A stretch of 36,090 nucleotides of DNA from assembly GCA_021323605.1 (NCBI GenBank), contig JAJPKS010000206.1, positions 1-36,090 on the forward strand, written 5' to 3'. The position numbers and the translations under genes are program-made. The stretch is from Bacillota bacterium. Lineage in GTDB: Bacteria; Chloroflexota; Dormibacteria; Dormibacterales; Dormibacteraceae. This document shows positions 1 through 8,534 of this stretch, in pieces (the first letter of the stretch is position 1; every line of letters begins with the position of its first letter). The notes under the pieces were generated by a model that saw nothing but the letters and a program-made list of their open reading frames with translations, ran no database searches and had not been told where the DNA came from.

Positions 1-2055
1 CGATCTCCGGGCGTGCTGGCGGTGTGGACGGCGGACGACCTGCCCCCCGGCGCCCGTCTGACGGCGGCGGTCCCCCCGGGCGTCGAGGCCCGCCCCCGTC
101 CCCTCCTGGCCCAGGGGCGGGTTCGCTACGTCGGCGAACCGCTGGCGGTGGTGGTGGCCGACGACCGCGGCACGGCCGCCGACGCCGCCCAGCGCGTGGA
201 GGTGGAGCTGGACCCCCTGCCCGGCGTGGGCGGGGTCGAGACGGCCCTGGGCCCCGACGCCCGCCCCATCCACGAGGACATGGTCTCCAACCTGGCCGGC
301 TCCGTCCGGCGCGCCTTCGGCGACGCGGAACGGGCCTTCGCCGGGGCGCGGCGGGTGGCGGCGACCTTCCGGCTGGCGCGGGTCAGTGGTGGCTACCTGG
401 AGCCCCGGGCGGTCACCGCCGAGCCGGCGCCCGGAGGCGGCCTTGTCGTCCACACCTCCACTCAATGGGTGTTCGGGGTCCGGGACGCGATCGCAGAGGC
501 GCTGGGGATGGAGCGGTCGCGGGTTCGCGTGCTGGCGCCGAGCGTGGGCGGCGCCTTCGGGGCGAAGGGCATGCCCTACCCCGAGGAGGTGCTGGCCGCC
601 TTCGCCGCGCTCCGGCTCGGGCGGCCGGTCCAGTGGGTGGCCTCGCGCAGCGAGGACACACCCGCCACCGCCCAGTCGCACGGCACCGTGCTGGACCTGG
701 AGCTGGCCGCCGACCCCGACGGCCGCCTGCGCGGGCTGCGGGGGCGCGTGCTCCACGACCTGGGCGCCTACGCCGCCTCCGGGAGCATGCAGGTGGACAA
801 CATCGGGTCCCACCTCTCGGGCGCCTACCGCCTCCCCGCCCTGGACGTGCGCTTCGACCTCGTCTACACCAACGAGGTGCCGACCGGGTTCATCCGGGGC
901 GGTGGACGCGAGGTCGGGATCTTCGCCGTGGAGCGATTGATGGATCTGCTCGCTCGCGAGCTGGGCCTCGACCGGTTCGAGATCCGCCGGCGGAACCTGG
1001 TCCGGCCCGAGGAGATGCCCTACGCGACCGGCTACGCGGGGGCGAGGGGGCCGACCGTGCTCGACGGCGGCGACTACGCGGCCCTGCTCGACCGCGCCCG
1101 GGAGCTGGCGGGCTCTCCGGGGGAGGGGGAGGGGATGGGGGTGGCCTGCTTCGTCGAGGCCACCGGCATCGGCCAGCCCGAGCGGGCGCGTCTGCGGGTG
1201 GGGGGCGACGGCCGGGTGACGGCGTGGATCGGCACCACGCCGCAGGGGCAGGGACACCGGACGGTGGCCGCCCGCCTGGTCGCGGAGCGCCTGGGCTGGC
1301 CGGTCGACCGCGTCCGGGTGGTCTCGGGGGACTCTGCGGCGGTCGACTTCTCGTCCAACACCTCGGCCAGCCGGAGCGCCGTCGAGATGGGTAACGCGGT
1401 GGCCCGCGCCGCCCACGCCGCCCGGCGCCGCCTGCTGGAGCTGGCGGCGGAGCGGCTGGAGGTGGATCCGGCCGACGTCGTGCTCGGACCGTGGGGGGCG
1501 GAGGTGCGCGGGGTCCCCACCCGGACGCTACCCCTGGACCAGCTGGTGGGCGACGGCCTGGAGGTGGCGGAGGTGCACGACCCGGGCGGCAGGCGGGCGT
1601 ACGCCGCCGGCTGCGCGGTGGCGGTGGTCCGGGTCGACCCCGAGACCGGTGCCGTGCGACCGGTGCGCTACGTGATGGTGCACGACGTCGGACGTCCCCT
1701 CCACGCTCGCATCGTCGAGGGGCAGGCCCAGGGCGGCTTCGCCCACGGGCTCGGCTACGCCCTCTTCGAGGAGGCCACCTACGCCGCGGACGGCGGCTTC
1801 CTCTCGCCGACCTTCCTCGATTACCTCATCCCCACCGCGCCCGACGTGCCCGAGCCGGTCATCGCCCACCTGGACACGCCCGCCCTCTCCAACCCGGAGG
1901 GGCTGCGGGGAGCCGGCGAGGGAGGCGCCATCCCGGTGGCGGCGGTGATCCTGAGCGCGGTGGAGGACGCCCTGCAGCGCCAGGGAGTGGAGGCCTTCTG
2001 GGACCGTCTACCCCTCACCCCGGAGGCGGTGGCCCTGGCCCGGCGGCGCGGCTGA
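1..2055 (+). CDS. Molybdenum hydroxylase (xanthine dehydrogenase family) large subunit, 5' end cut off
   Basis: Molybdopterin-binding large subunit of the xanthine dehydrogenase/aldehyde oxidase family, which hydroxylates aromatic or heteroaromatic substrates with water as oxygen source. The frame is open to base 1 and the first visible residues (PGVLAVWTADDLP) match a stretch normally about 60-80 residues inside the protein, so the true start lies upstream. Visible features are the R-G-G-G-R segment of FIRGGGREVG where CO dehydrogenases would carry the AYxCSFR loop, so this is a form II enzyme and not a CO dehydrogenase; TTPQGQGH, a cofactor-binding segment; and GAGEGG near the C terminus, holding the catalytic Glu. 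No FAD or Fe-S subunit is next to it on the visible side. It is a paralog of the large subunit at the right end of the window. The family is certain; the substrate is unknown. Confidence 0.93.
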   Translation, partial: RSPGVLAVWTADDLPPGARLTAAVPPGVEARPRPLLAQGRVRYVGEPLAVVVADDRGTAADAAQRVEVELDPLPGVGGVETALGPDARPIHEDMVSNLAGSVRRAFGDAERAFAGARRVAATFRLARVSGGYLEPRAVTAEPAPGGGLVVHTSTQWVFGVRDAIAEALGMERSRVRVLAPSVGGAFGAKGMPYPEEVLAAFAALRLGRPVQWVASRSEDTPATAQSHGTVLDLELAADPDGRLRGLRGRVLHDLGAYAASGSMQVDNIGSHLSGAYRLPALDVRFDLVYTNEVPTGFIRGGGREVGIFAVERLMDLLARELGLDRFEIRRRNLVRPEEMPYATGYAGARGPTVLDGGDYAALLDRARELAGSPGEGEGMGVACFVEATGIGQPERARLRVGGDGRVTAWIGTTPQGQGHRTVAARLVAERLGWPVDRVRVVSGDSAAVDFSSNTSASRSAVEMGNAVARAAHAARRRLLELAAERLEVDPADVVLGPWGAEVRGVPTRTLPLDQLVGDGLEVAEVHDPGGRRAYAAGCAVAVVRVDPETGAVRPVRYVMVHDVGRPLHARIVEGQAQGGFAHGLGYALFEEATYAADGGFLSPTFLDYLIPTAPDVPEPVIAHLDTPALSNPEGLRGAGEGGAIPVAAVILSAVEDALQRQGVEAFWDRLPLTPEAVALARRRG

Positions 2056-2178
2056 GGCGGAGAACCGGGGTTCAGCCCGCAGCGCCGCCGGCCCTCGGTC
2101 CCGGGGTCGGAGCCCCGGCCGGGCGGTCGGCCGCCACCGGGTTCTCCTGGCGGCCGACGGGACCGGGCAGGGTGTCCA
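2056..2178. other. Convergent intergenic spacer with a GC-rich hairpin
   Basis: Spacer between two convergent genes. It contains CCGGGG (2101-2106) and CCCCGG (2113-2118) separated by six bases, a possible bidirectional terminator stem. No T-tract follows on either strand, so a terminator role is only possible. Confidence 0.3.
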
Positions 2179-3228
2179 CTAGCCCACCTCCTGGCACGGG
2201 ATCAACAGCACCCGCCCCAGGTTGTCGCCGGACTCCAGGTACCGGTGGGCGGCGACCGCGTCGGCCAGCGGGAAGGTTCGGTCGATCACCGGCCGGACGT
2301 GGGGGGCCACCTCCCGCCAGAACGACGCCACCCCGTGCCTGGTGGCCGTCCTCACACCCACCACCCGCTGGCTCCGCTGGTAGAGCGAACGCAGGTCGAG
2401 CGAGAGCTGACCGCCGAGGAAGGCCCCCGAGGAGATCACGGTTCCCCCCGGCGCCAGTACCGCCACCAGGTGGGGCCAGATCTCGGCCGAGCCCAGGTTC
2501 TCGACCACGATCCGCACCCCCTCGCCGCCGGTCAGCTCGAGCACCTCCCGCTCGAAACCGGGTGCGGTGGCGTCGAGCGCCGCCTCCAGGCCCAGCTCGA
2601 GCAGGGCCGATCGCTTCCGCTCCTTCCGCGAGGTCCCGATCACCCGGGCACCGAGGTGTCTCGCCACCACGGCCGTCATCGATCCCAGGCCGGAGGCGGC
2701 GCCGTTGACCAGCACCCAGTCGCCGGCGCGCAGGCCGGCCATGCGGAGCTGGGTCCAGGCCACCGGGCCGGCCAGGGCCAGGGCGGCGGCGGCAACGAGC
2801 GAGATCCCCTCCGGGACCACGGTGGCGTTGGCCGCCGGCACGCGGGCCAGCTCGGCGTCGGCGCCCGGCCGGTGCACCCCGATCAGCTCGGAGCTCGGGC
2901 AGATCTCGTCGTGGCCGTCCTCGCAGGAGCGGCAGCGGCCGCAGCTCACGTGGCCGAACACCGCCACCCGGTCGCCGGGGCGCAGGTGGTGGACGTCACG
3001 GCCGACCTCCACCACCACCCCCGCGTGGTCGCTGCCGAGCACGTGGGGTGGCCGGCCCCGGAAGTACCGGTTGGTGCCCGCGCGGGTCCCCAGGTCCAGC
3101 AACCGGCCGACGCTGACCGCTCCCACCCTGACCACGATCTCCTCCGGGCCGGGCGGCCCCGGGTCCGGCCAGTCCTGGTAGGTCAGGACCTCAGGCGGCC
3201 CGAACTCGTGGAAGACGACCGCCTTCAC
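2179..3228 (-). CDS. Zinc-type alcohol dehydrogenase / quinone oxidoreductase family protein
   Basis: Medium-chain dehydrogenase/reductase of 349 residues, likely an NAD(P)-dependent oxidoreductase or enoyl reductase in the cytoplasm. The N-terminal half has the GroES-like fold with a four-cysteine structural zinc motif (CGRCRSCEDGHDEIC). The usual catalytic-zinc Cys is not seen in the segment GAVSVGRLLDLGTRAG, and the usual GHE is GSDHAG, so the catalytic metal may be missing or differently bound. The Rossmann half carries NGAASGLGS. The GTG start overlaps the stop of the upstream dioxygenase by four bases (GTGA), so the two are translationally coupled. Family is clear; reaction and substrate are not. 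Confidence 0.88.
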   Translation of the reverse strand: MKAVVFHEFGPPEVLTYQDWPDPGPPGPEEIVVRVGAVSVGRLLDLGTRAGTNRYFRGRPPHVLGSDHAGVVVEVGRDVHHLRPGDRVAVFGHVSCGRCRSCEDGHDEICPSSELIGVHRPGADAELARVPAANATVVPEGISLVAAAALALAGPVAWTQLRMAGLRAGDWVLVNGAASGLGSMTAVVARHLGARVIGTSRKERKRSALLELGLEAALDATAPGFEREVLELTGGEGVRIVVENLGSAEIWPHLVAVLAPGGTVISSGAFLGGQLSLDLRSLYQRSQRVVGVRTATRHGVASFWREVAPHVRPVIDRTFPLADAVAAHRYLESGDNLGRVLLIPCQEVG

Positions 3229-4106
3229 TCCCTTCCGCTCTCGCCAGGGTCGGCGTTGGGCAGGCCGTCCTCGATGAACTCGGGGGTGAACGAGGCCCCC
3301 CAGAGGTTGGCGGCCCGGCGGTCGTTGATGTCCCAGATGCGCGGCGGCCGGTCGTCGTAGATCCGTTCCATGTCGGCGTAGTACTCGACGATGGCGCCGG
3401 CCGGGTCGTGATGGTAGGTGAAGATGTTGTCCCCCGCCCCGTGCCGTCCCGGTCCCCAGAGGAAGCAGCGCCCCAGCGTATCCAGTAGATCCCCCAGCCG
3501 GGCCAGGTCGGCGATGCTCTCGACCTCCCAGGCGTAGTGGTGGTGGCCGTCGGTGCCGGCGGCGATGGCGAGTCCGTGATGGTCGGGGTTGCAGCGCAGG
3601 AAGACCAGCATCCCCGGCCCGATGTCGTCGGAGAGCTTGAACCCGAGCACGGAGGTCAGGAAGCCCTGCAGCTCGCGGAGGTTCGAGCTCTTGAGCGTGA
3701 TGTGACCGAACTTCCGGGGGCGAACGCCGCTGGGGACGTAGGGGGGCTGCCCACCTTCCATGTCCGCGTAGACCTCGATCACCACCCCCGACGGCCCCAA
3801 GAACCGCAGCGCCCGGGCCAGGCCGGGCTCCTGGGGAGTCTCCGAGAGCACGCGTACGCCGGAGCGTGCCAGGGCGTCGCGGACCCGCTCCAGGCCGGCG
3901 ACGCCGTCCGCCTCCAGGGAGATGTGGTCGAGCGCCGCGCGCGGGCCCTGCACGTACTGGAGCGAATGATGCATCGACCCGTGGGTCAGATAGGCGTTCC
4001 CGTCCCGTCGTTCCACCTCCCGGAGCCCCATCACCTGGACGGCGTAGCCCACCGATTGGTTGAGGTTCGGGACCTGGAGCGCGACGTGGCCGATGGCTCT
4101 GATCAT
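3225..4106 (-). CDS. VOC family protein, extradiol (catechol 2,3-dioxygenase-like) dioxygenase
   Basis: Protein of 293 residues with two vicinal-oxygen-chelate modules, as in type I extradiol dioxygenases, which cleave catechol-type rings with Fe(II) and O2. The expected 2-His-1-carboxylate iron site is visible: H135 in RKFGHITL, H189 or H190 in HHHYAWEV, and E241 in IVEYYADM. The first module (1-115) is the degenerate structural copy. A ribosome site (CGGAGG on the minus strand, about 4114-4119) sits eight bases before the ATG. It is the first gene of a two-gene unit with the dehydrogenase at 2179, which suggests ring cleavage followed by reduction or oxidation. Family and metal site are seen; the actual substrate is unknown. 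Confidence 0.88.
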   Translation of the reverse strand: MIRAIGHVALQVPNLNQSVGYAVQVMGLREVERRDGNAYLTHGSMHHSLQYVQGPRAALDHISLEADGVAGLERVRDALARSGVRVLSETPQEPGLARALRFLGPSGVVIEVYADMEGGQPPYVPSGVRPRKFGHITLKSSNLRELQGFLTSVLGFKLSDDIGPGMLVFLRCNPDHHGLAIAAGTDGHHHYAWEVESIADLARLGDLLDTLGRCFLWGPGRHGAGDNIFTYHHDPAGAIVEYYADMERIYDDRPPRIWDINDRRAANLWGASFTPEFIEDGLPNADPGESGRE

Positions 4107-4642
4107 CTGGCAGCCTCCGTCGAGTGCGTGCGCTTACGGTACGCTCACCTTATCGCCTCCTCGTATTGCGCGCAATCGTGGATGCCGGCACAGCTCGCGG
4201 TGACCTTCCCCGGCCCAGAGGCGCGCTCTCGACGGGAGTGGGGGTCCCCCTGGAGGTCGAGGTCGGAAAGGCACGATCGGATTGCGGCAGAGCGGGGCGT
4301 CCGGGCGGGGTGGGAAGTTCGCAGTCCAGGCGCCGTCAGAGCCTCACGCGGCCTGCATGGACCCGATCGAAGCCCGCGCTGGAGGGGCCAGTCCGCGGCG
4401 GTCAGGAGACGGCCGGCCACAGCGATGCTCGGGGAGATTCTGGAGCTCTGTGCGGTGCGGATGGTGCGGTGCGATGTGCCCTTCTCGGCTCGATGCCGGA
4501 CGGACGCGTGCGTTCGAGGGTCGAGGACAACCGGCGCTCTCCCTCAGCCACGGCTGAAGCCGCCGGCCGCGTTCCGTGGGGGACGAGCGGGAGTCGCGGC
4601 CTCCCTTGGGGGTCGGCCCTGGCTCCCCGGCCCACGACCGTG
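4107..4642. other. Intergenic region upstream of the dioxygenase, with a 12-bp palindrome
   Basis: No convincing gene. Open frames here are extensions or shadows of neighbours without recognisable motifs. It should hold the promoter of the dioxygenase unit and the terminator of IclR regulator 1. A perfect palindrome ATTGCGCGCAAT lies at 4165-4176, about 60 bases before the dioxygenase start. It shares the TGCG core with the operators found elsewhere in the window but does not show their 19-bp tandem format, so operator status is a guess. Confidence 0.4.
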
Positions 4643-5506
4643 CTAGAAAGGATCGCTGCCAAGACCGGCGCTGATCTCGGATCCGATCCGACGCAGGACG
4701 GACAGATGCCGGTCCAGTATCTCCTCCGTGCTGACACGGGGATCGGCGATGGTCACGTTGAGGCCGGCGCAAATCCGACCCAAGGCATCGTGGAGGGGGA
4801 CGGCCAGGGCACGGATGCCGATGTGGAGCTCCTGGTCGACGAACGAGTAACCGTTCCGGCGGGCTTCCGAGATCGCACGGCGGATCTCGTCCCTGTCGGC
4901 GACGGTGAGGGAGGTCAAGGCCAGGGGCTGATGCCGTTGGAGATATGCGTCGATCTGGTCGTCGGGCAGGGCGGCGAGCAGGACCCGACCGATGGCGGTG
5001 AGGTGGGCGGGGAAGCGACTGCCGACCGAGAACGTCGGCGCCAGATAGCCCGCGGGGCGGCTGCGGGCGACGAAGATGACATCGGAGCCATCGAGCACAG
5101 CAATGGAGCTGGACCCCTGCAGCTCCTGTGCCACCTTCTCCAGGTAAGGACGTCCAACCTGAACCAGTTGCTGACTTCCGATGTATGCGTAGCCGAGGGA
5201 GAGGACGGCCGGCTGGAGCCGGAACAGACCGCCCTCCGTACGGCGGACGTAACCCAGTCGCTCCAGGGTGAGGAGGATACGCCGGACGGCAGCCCGGGAC
5301 ACGCCCGTCCGCTCGGCCAGGTCGGTGATGCCGAGCGCCGGACAATCCTCGGTGAAGGCGCGGATCACCGCCAGTCCTCGTTCCAGAGACTGCACGAAGT
5401 CTCGCCCCCGTTCACCCTGGGCGTCTGCGGTCGCTCCCTGCGATCGAGTCCTGACCACCCTCCGGAGCCTGCTGGGAAGCTGGGGTTCAGCGCCTGGTGA
5501 TGACAT
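4643..5506 (-). CDS. IclR family transcriptional regulator 1
   Basis: Regulator of 287 residues with an N-terminal winged helix-turn-helix (ITDLAERTGVSRAAVRRILL) and a C-terminal IclR effector-binding domain (roughly residues 120-285). The segment RDFVQSLERGLAVIRAF is typical of the PcaR/PobR-like branch that controls aromatic acid catabolism. I chose the ATG at 5506 over a longer reading of 336 residues, because the extra 49 residues are low-complexity and a TATACT box lies only eight bases before this ATG. It is closely similar to the second IclR protein at 28835-29620. It lies next to the ring-cleavage dioxygenase unit on the same strand but is separated from it by more than 500 bases. Target and effector are unknown. 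Confidence 0.88.
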   Translation of the reverse strand: MSSPGAEPQLPSRLRRVVRTRSQGATADAQGERGRDFVQSLERGLAVIRAFTEDCPALGITDLAERTGVSRAAVRRILLTLERLGYVRRTEGGLFRLQPAVLSLGYAYIGSQQLVQVGRPYLEKVAQELQGSSSIAVLDGSDVIFVARSRPAGYLAPTFSVGSRFPAHLTAIGRVLLAALPDDQIDAYLQRHQPLALTSLTVADRDEIRRAISEARRNGYSFVDQELHIGIRALAVPLHDALGRICAGLNVTIADPRVSTEEILDRHLSVLRRIGSEISAGLGSDPF

Positions 5507-5514
5507 TGCAGGTG

Positions 5515-5520
5515 AGTATA
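5515..5520 (-). promoter_or_regulatory. Candidate -10 box for a leaderless IclR transcript
   Basis: TATACT on the minus strand ends eight bases before the ATG at 5506. Transcription would begin at or one base before the start codon, giving a leaderless mRNA. No Shine-Dalgarno sequence and no clear -35 box are visible. Confidence 0.45.
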
Positions 5521-6613
5521 CGCCAGCTCGGTTCCAGATCCGGGCACTTCGTTCACCGTTGGCCGATGCAGGCAACCGGCGCTCGGGCGGCACCAGTGCG
5601 GGGGAGGCGGGAGTGGATGGGAGATGGCCCGAGCGCACCGGTTTGAGAACCACGATGTGGTCCTTGGAGCCGCCGCCAGCGCCGCCCGCCGGGGCTCCGC
5701 GGCAACGACCGACAGGGACTGTGCGTGACCCGGCCGTGAGCTCCGCGGTGGAACTGGGCGACCGCCCTCCGGGATGGCGAGAGGGCTGCCCGATGGGGTG
5801 CGTACGGGGACGAGAGCGTCCGGGCGGGGCTTCATCCCCTCCCCATTCGGGTCCTGTGGGCGGGGGTGGTGGCCCGGCGTGGGGCCCCGTTCGGCACCAA
5901 CCGGGAGTGAGCGTGGGCGAGACTCACTCCAGGGAGTGCGTCCGGGAAGAGGGGGCGTCGGCGACGCCGAGAAACACCGGCACGCGGGCACGGAAGGCTC
6001 GCGCCCGACGATACGGGAGGAGGAGCTGTGTCTCCGCCTGGAACCTGGCTTGAGCCGGCGCGGCCCTCGCCGACCGTCGTGTCTGGCGGCTGCTCTCATG
6101 TCCGCCAGCGATGGGCGCTCTCTCGGACCGGCGAGTCTCTCTCTGGAATGACCACGATCGACTCCGCCGAGCGGGGGAACACACCCGTGGCCGCGGAACG
6201 ACCTGCCAGAGATGCCGCGGCAATGTCACGATCGCCTGGGCCACGTCGCTCCAGTCGAGTCCGATCTCAGAGACGATCGTCTGCCGTGTCTCCGAGGTCG
6301 TGGCCATGTGCACGACCACGATCTGCAGCTGGTGTAACGTCTTTCGCGTGCGGTTCGCACGCTTCATCCGATGCCTTGGTGGCATGTGGGCGACCGGATT
6401 GAGCCACTTGACGGTGGTGTATACTCATGATGTTACGTCCATCTCCACAGCGTCGCTTCGCCCGCGATTGGAAACGCTGCCCACCGGCTGGAGGACAGCG
6501 GCCGTGCCCTGGACGGCGTCCGGCCGAGGGCCGAAAGCCACGCTCACTCATCGCCGTCCGGGGCGTGCCTCGTTCCAGTCGAGTCCGCCATCCACTCTGG
6601 AGGGGGTTGACAG
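5521..6613. other. 1.1-kb stretch without a recognisable gene
   Basis: Several open frames exist on both strands (for example 5774-6151 + and 5924-6385 -), but none has a recognisable domain or good start context. A 7-bp stem (CTGGCGG 6083-6089 with CCGCCAG 6102-6108, 12-base loop) is present. TATACT occurs at 6420-6425 with TTGAGC 15 bp upstream, a weak candidate promoter for the RraA-like gene, which would then have a leader of nearly 200 bases. The region may be a decayed gene remnant, but I cannot show it. Confidence 0.45.
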
Positions 6614-7354
6614 ATGAGCCAGGTCGCGAGTCAGATGCGGTCGCCGCGCATGGGCCACCGCCCGGTCATCCCGCCCGTCGTCAACGCGAGCCCGGTGCGG
6701 CTTCCGGAGGCTCTGCTGGAGCGCTTCCGGGACGCCTATCTGCCCGACCTGAGCGACGCCGTTGGCCACCTCTACACGATGAGCCCGGTGATCCGGCCCC
6801 TCTACAGCCCGTCCCCACGGCTGCTCGGCCAGGCGCTCACCGTGAAGGCGCCCCCCGGCGACAACCTGACCGTGCACGGGGCCCTGACCATGGTTCAGCC
6901 GGGGGACGTCCTCGTGATCGACTGGCGCGGTTACGTCGAGGGCTGTGCCACCGGCGCCAGCTCGCTGGCGGTGCCGATCAAGAACGGCCTGCGGGGAGCG
7001 GTCGTGGATGGCGCCTGGCGCGACGTGGGCGAGCTGCGGGCGCTTGGCTTCCCGCTCTTCGCACGCTGCGTGGCGGCCTTCTCGCCGCCCAAGGACCGGC
7101 CCGGCGAGATCAACGTCCCGGTCTCCTGCGGCGGCGTCGTGGTGCATCCGGGAGACATCGTCGTCGGGGACGAGGAGGGCGTCGTGGTGGTGCCGCGGGC
7201 CTGGGCCGAGCGGGTGGCCGACTCCCTGACGGCCTACCGGCGACCGAACTCGGTCGACGACTTCGACCTGGAGAAGCTGAGGCGGGGGTTCGAGGAGAAG
7301 CGGGTCCGGTTCAGGGAGATCGTCGAGGACTACGGGGGATCGGTCCCGGCATAG
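6614..7354 (+). CDS. RraA family protein (HMG/CHA-type aldolase-like)
   Basis: Protein of 246 residues in the RraA / 4-hydroxy-4-methyl-2-oxoglutarate aldolase family, whose enzymes cleave or decarboxylate 2-oxo acids formed after aromatic ring cleavage, using a divalent metal. The active-site signature VVDGAWRDVGEL holds the Arg-Asp pair of the family, and the C-terminal core has SCGGVVVHPGDIVVGDEEGVV. The ATG is preceded by GGAGGGGG with a normal spacing. It is a single gene flanked by a long non-coding stretch and a convergent gene. A second RraA protein is encoded at 25072-25746. Regulators of RNase E share this fold, but the catabolic context favours an enzyme. Confidence 0.88.
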   Translation: MSQVASQMRSPRMGHRPVIPPVVNASPVRLPEALLERFRDAYLPDLSDAVGHLYTMSPVIRPLYSPSPRLLGQALTVKAPPGDNLTVHGALTMVQPGDVLVIDWRGYVEGCATGASSLAVPIKNGLRGAVVDGAWRDVGELRALGFPLFARCVAAFSPPKDRPGEINVPVSCGGVVVHPGDIVVGDEEGVVVVPRAWAERVADSLTAYRRPNSVDDFDLEKLRRGFEEKRVRFREIVEDYGGSVPA

Positions 7355-7558
7355 TCCCCACGACCTCGTCGGTCGGGGCGGAGCGGTGCGCCGGCCGACG
7401 CAGGAGCCGTCCAGCGGCTGGTTGGAGCGGCCGGGTGCCGGCCTCGAAGTCGATGGCGTCCGGTGACGCGCCGGCGGTGGGATTCGGACGGTGGGCGCGA
7501 TGGCAGGGGGAGTCCCGGACGGTCGCGTGAAGGTGGGCGAAGCCGGCCCCCCACCGGA
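7355..7558. other. Convergent spacer with an imperfect hairpin
   Basis: Non-coding spacer between convergent genes. CCACGACC (about 7359-7366) can pair with GGTCGGGG a few bases downstream with one mismatch. It may terminate transcription but has no T-tract. Confidence 0.25.
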
Positions 7559-8512
7559 TCACCGCCATGCCGGCACCACCTCCCTGCCGAGCAGCCGTAC
7601 GGTCCGGACCGCCTGCTGGACGGGCAGGCCGGCGGGCGCCACCCGTGCGGCGATCTGCGTGACCCCGGCCGCGGCATAGCCCTCGAGCAGGCGGTTCACG
7701 TGCTCCGGGTCGCCGACCAGGTAGACGTCCTCGTGCGTCTCGGGAGGCACACCGTAATGCTCGTCCAGCGCCGCCCGGTACGGTTCCGCCGCGCGCTCGG
7801 CCTCCTCCCGGGAGCCGGCCACGGCGAAGAAGCGGTTGGCGGTGACCGCGCCCGCCGGGCGGCCGGCGCCGGCGCAGAGCGCCCGGTAGCGCGTGGCCAG
7901 CCGCTCGATCAGCGGCAACGGATAGGTGGTGGCCGCGTACCAGCCGTCGCCCAGCAACGCCGCGCGCTTCAGCGCCCGCTCCACCCGGCCCCCCGGCAGC
8001 ACCGGGGGGCCTCCCGGCTGAACGGGAAGGGGCGCGATCGGGCCCGGGGCGGAGAGCAGCCGGCCGGAGAAGCCGGGGGCGCCCGCCCAGAGCGACTTGA
8101 GCAGGACGATGGTTTCGTCGAGCCGCTCCCCGAGCCGCTCACGCGCGACCCCGAATCGCTCCCGGAGGTCAGGCATCCCGCTCCCCACCCCCAGCGTCAG
8201 ACGGCCCCCGCTCAGCTGGTCCAGCGCGGCGGCCTGATAGGCGAGGTTGAGCGGTGACCAGGCGGGCAGCAGCAGGACGCCGGTGCCCAGGCGGAGCGGG
8301 GTGAGGGAGGCGAGGGCCGCCAGGAGCGGAAGCGAGGGGATCTGCTGGTGCCACTCGCGTGGACCCCGCGGCCAGGCCTCTCCCACCCATACCGAGCCGA
8401 AGCCGGCCTCCTCGGCGGCGGCCAGGAGTGGCGCCAGCTCCTCGAGGCGGGAGGCGAGGGTCTGAGAGGGAAGCCCGACGTCGAGCCAGAGGCCGAAGTC
8501 GATCCGGGGCAC
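7559..8512 (-). CDS. LLM class flavin/F420-dependent oxidoreductase 1
   Basis: Luciferase-like monooxygenase family protein of 317 residues, a TIM-barrel enzyme that uses FMNH2 or coenzyme F420. Characteristic segments are the N-terminal AAAEEAGFGSVWVGE, LRLGTGVLLLPAWSPLNLA, and ALDQLSGGRLTLGVGSG. The start is GTG at 8512. AGGAGG on the minus strand (8526-8531) lies 13 bases upstream, longer than usual. It is divergent from the gamma-glutamyltransferase gene, with only 22 bases between the two start codons. Cofactor choice between FMN and F420 cannot be read safely from the sequence. A second LLM protein lies at 26629-27498. Confidence 0.87.
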   Translation of the reverse strand: MPRIDFGLWLDVGLPSQTLASRLEELAPLLAAAEEAGFGSVWVGEAWPRGPREWHQQIPSLPLLAALASLTPLRLGTGVLLLPAWSPLNLAYQAAALDQLSGGRLTLGVGSGMPDLRERFGVARERLGERLDETIVLLKSLWAGAPGFSGRLLSAPGPIAPLPVQPGGPPVLPGGRVERALKRAALLGDGWYAATTYPLPLIERLATRYRALCAGAGRPAGAVTANRFFAVAGSREEAERAAEPYRAALDEHYGVPPETHEDVYLVGDPEHVNRLLEGYAAAGVTQIAARVAPAGLPVQQAVRTVRLLGREVVPAWR

Positions 8513-8534
8513 AGCCGGATGTTAGCCTCCTCCC

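Noticed and set aside
13-2055. CO dehydrogenase large subunit (CoxL form I)
   Set aside because: The AYxCSFR active-site loop is not present; the matching place reads FIRGGGREVG.
4124-5500. Long open frames opposite or out of frame with IclR 1 (4124-5500 + and 4344-5345 -)
   Set aside because: They overlap a clear IclR gene, have Arg/Pro-rich composition typical of shadow frames in GC-rich DNA, and show no domain.
5924-6385. Minus-strand frame of 153 codons in the gap before the RraA gene
   Set aside because: No recognisable motif, no good start context, and it competes with equally long frames on the other strand.
6399-6425. Strong promoter for the RraA gene (TTGACG or TTGAGC with TATACT)
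   Set aside because: Spacings are 6 and 15 bp, neither fits well, so I list it only as weak.
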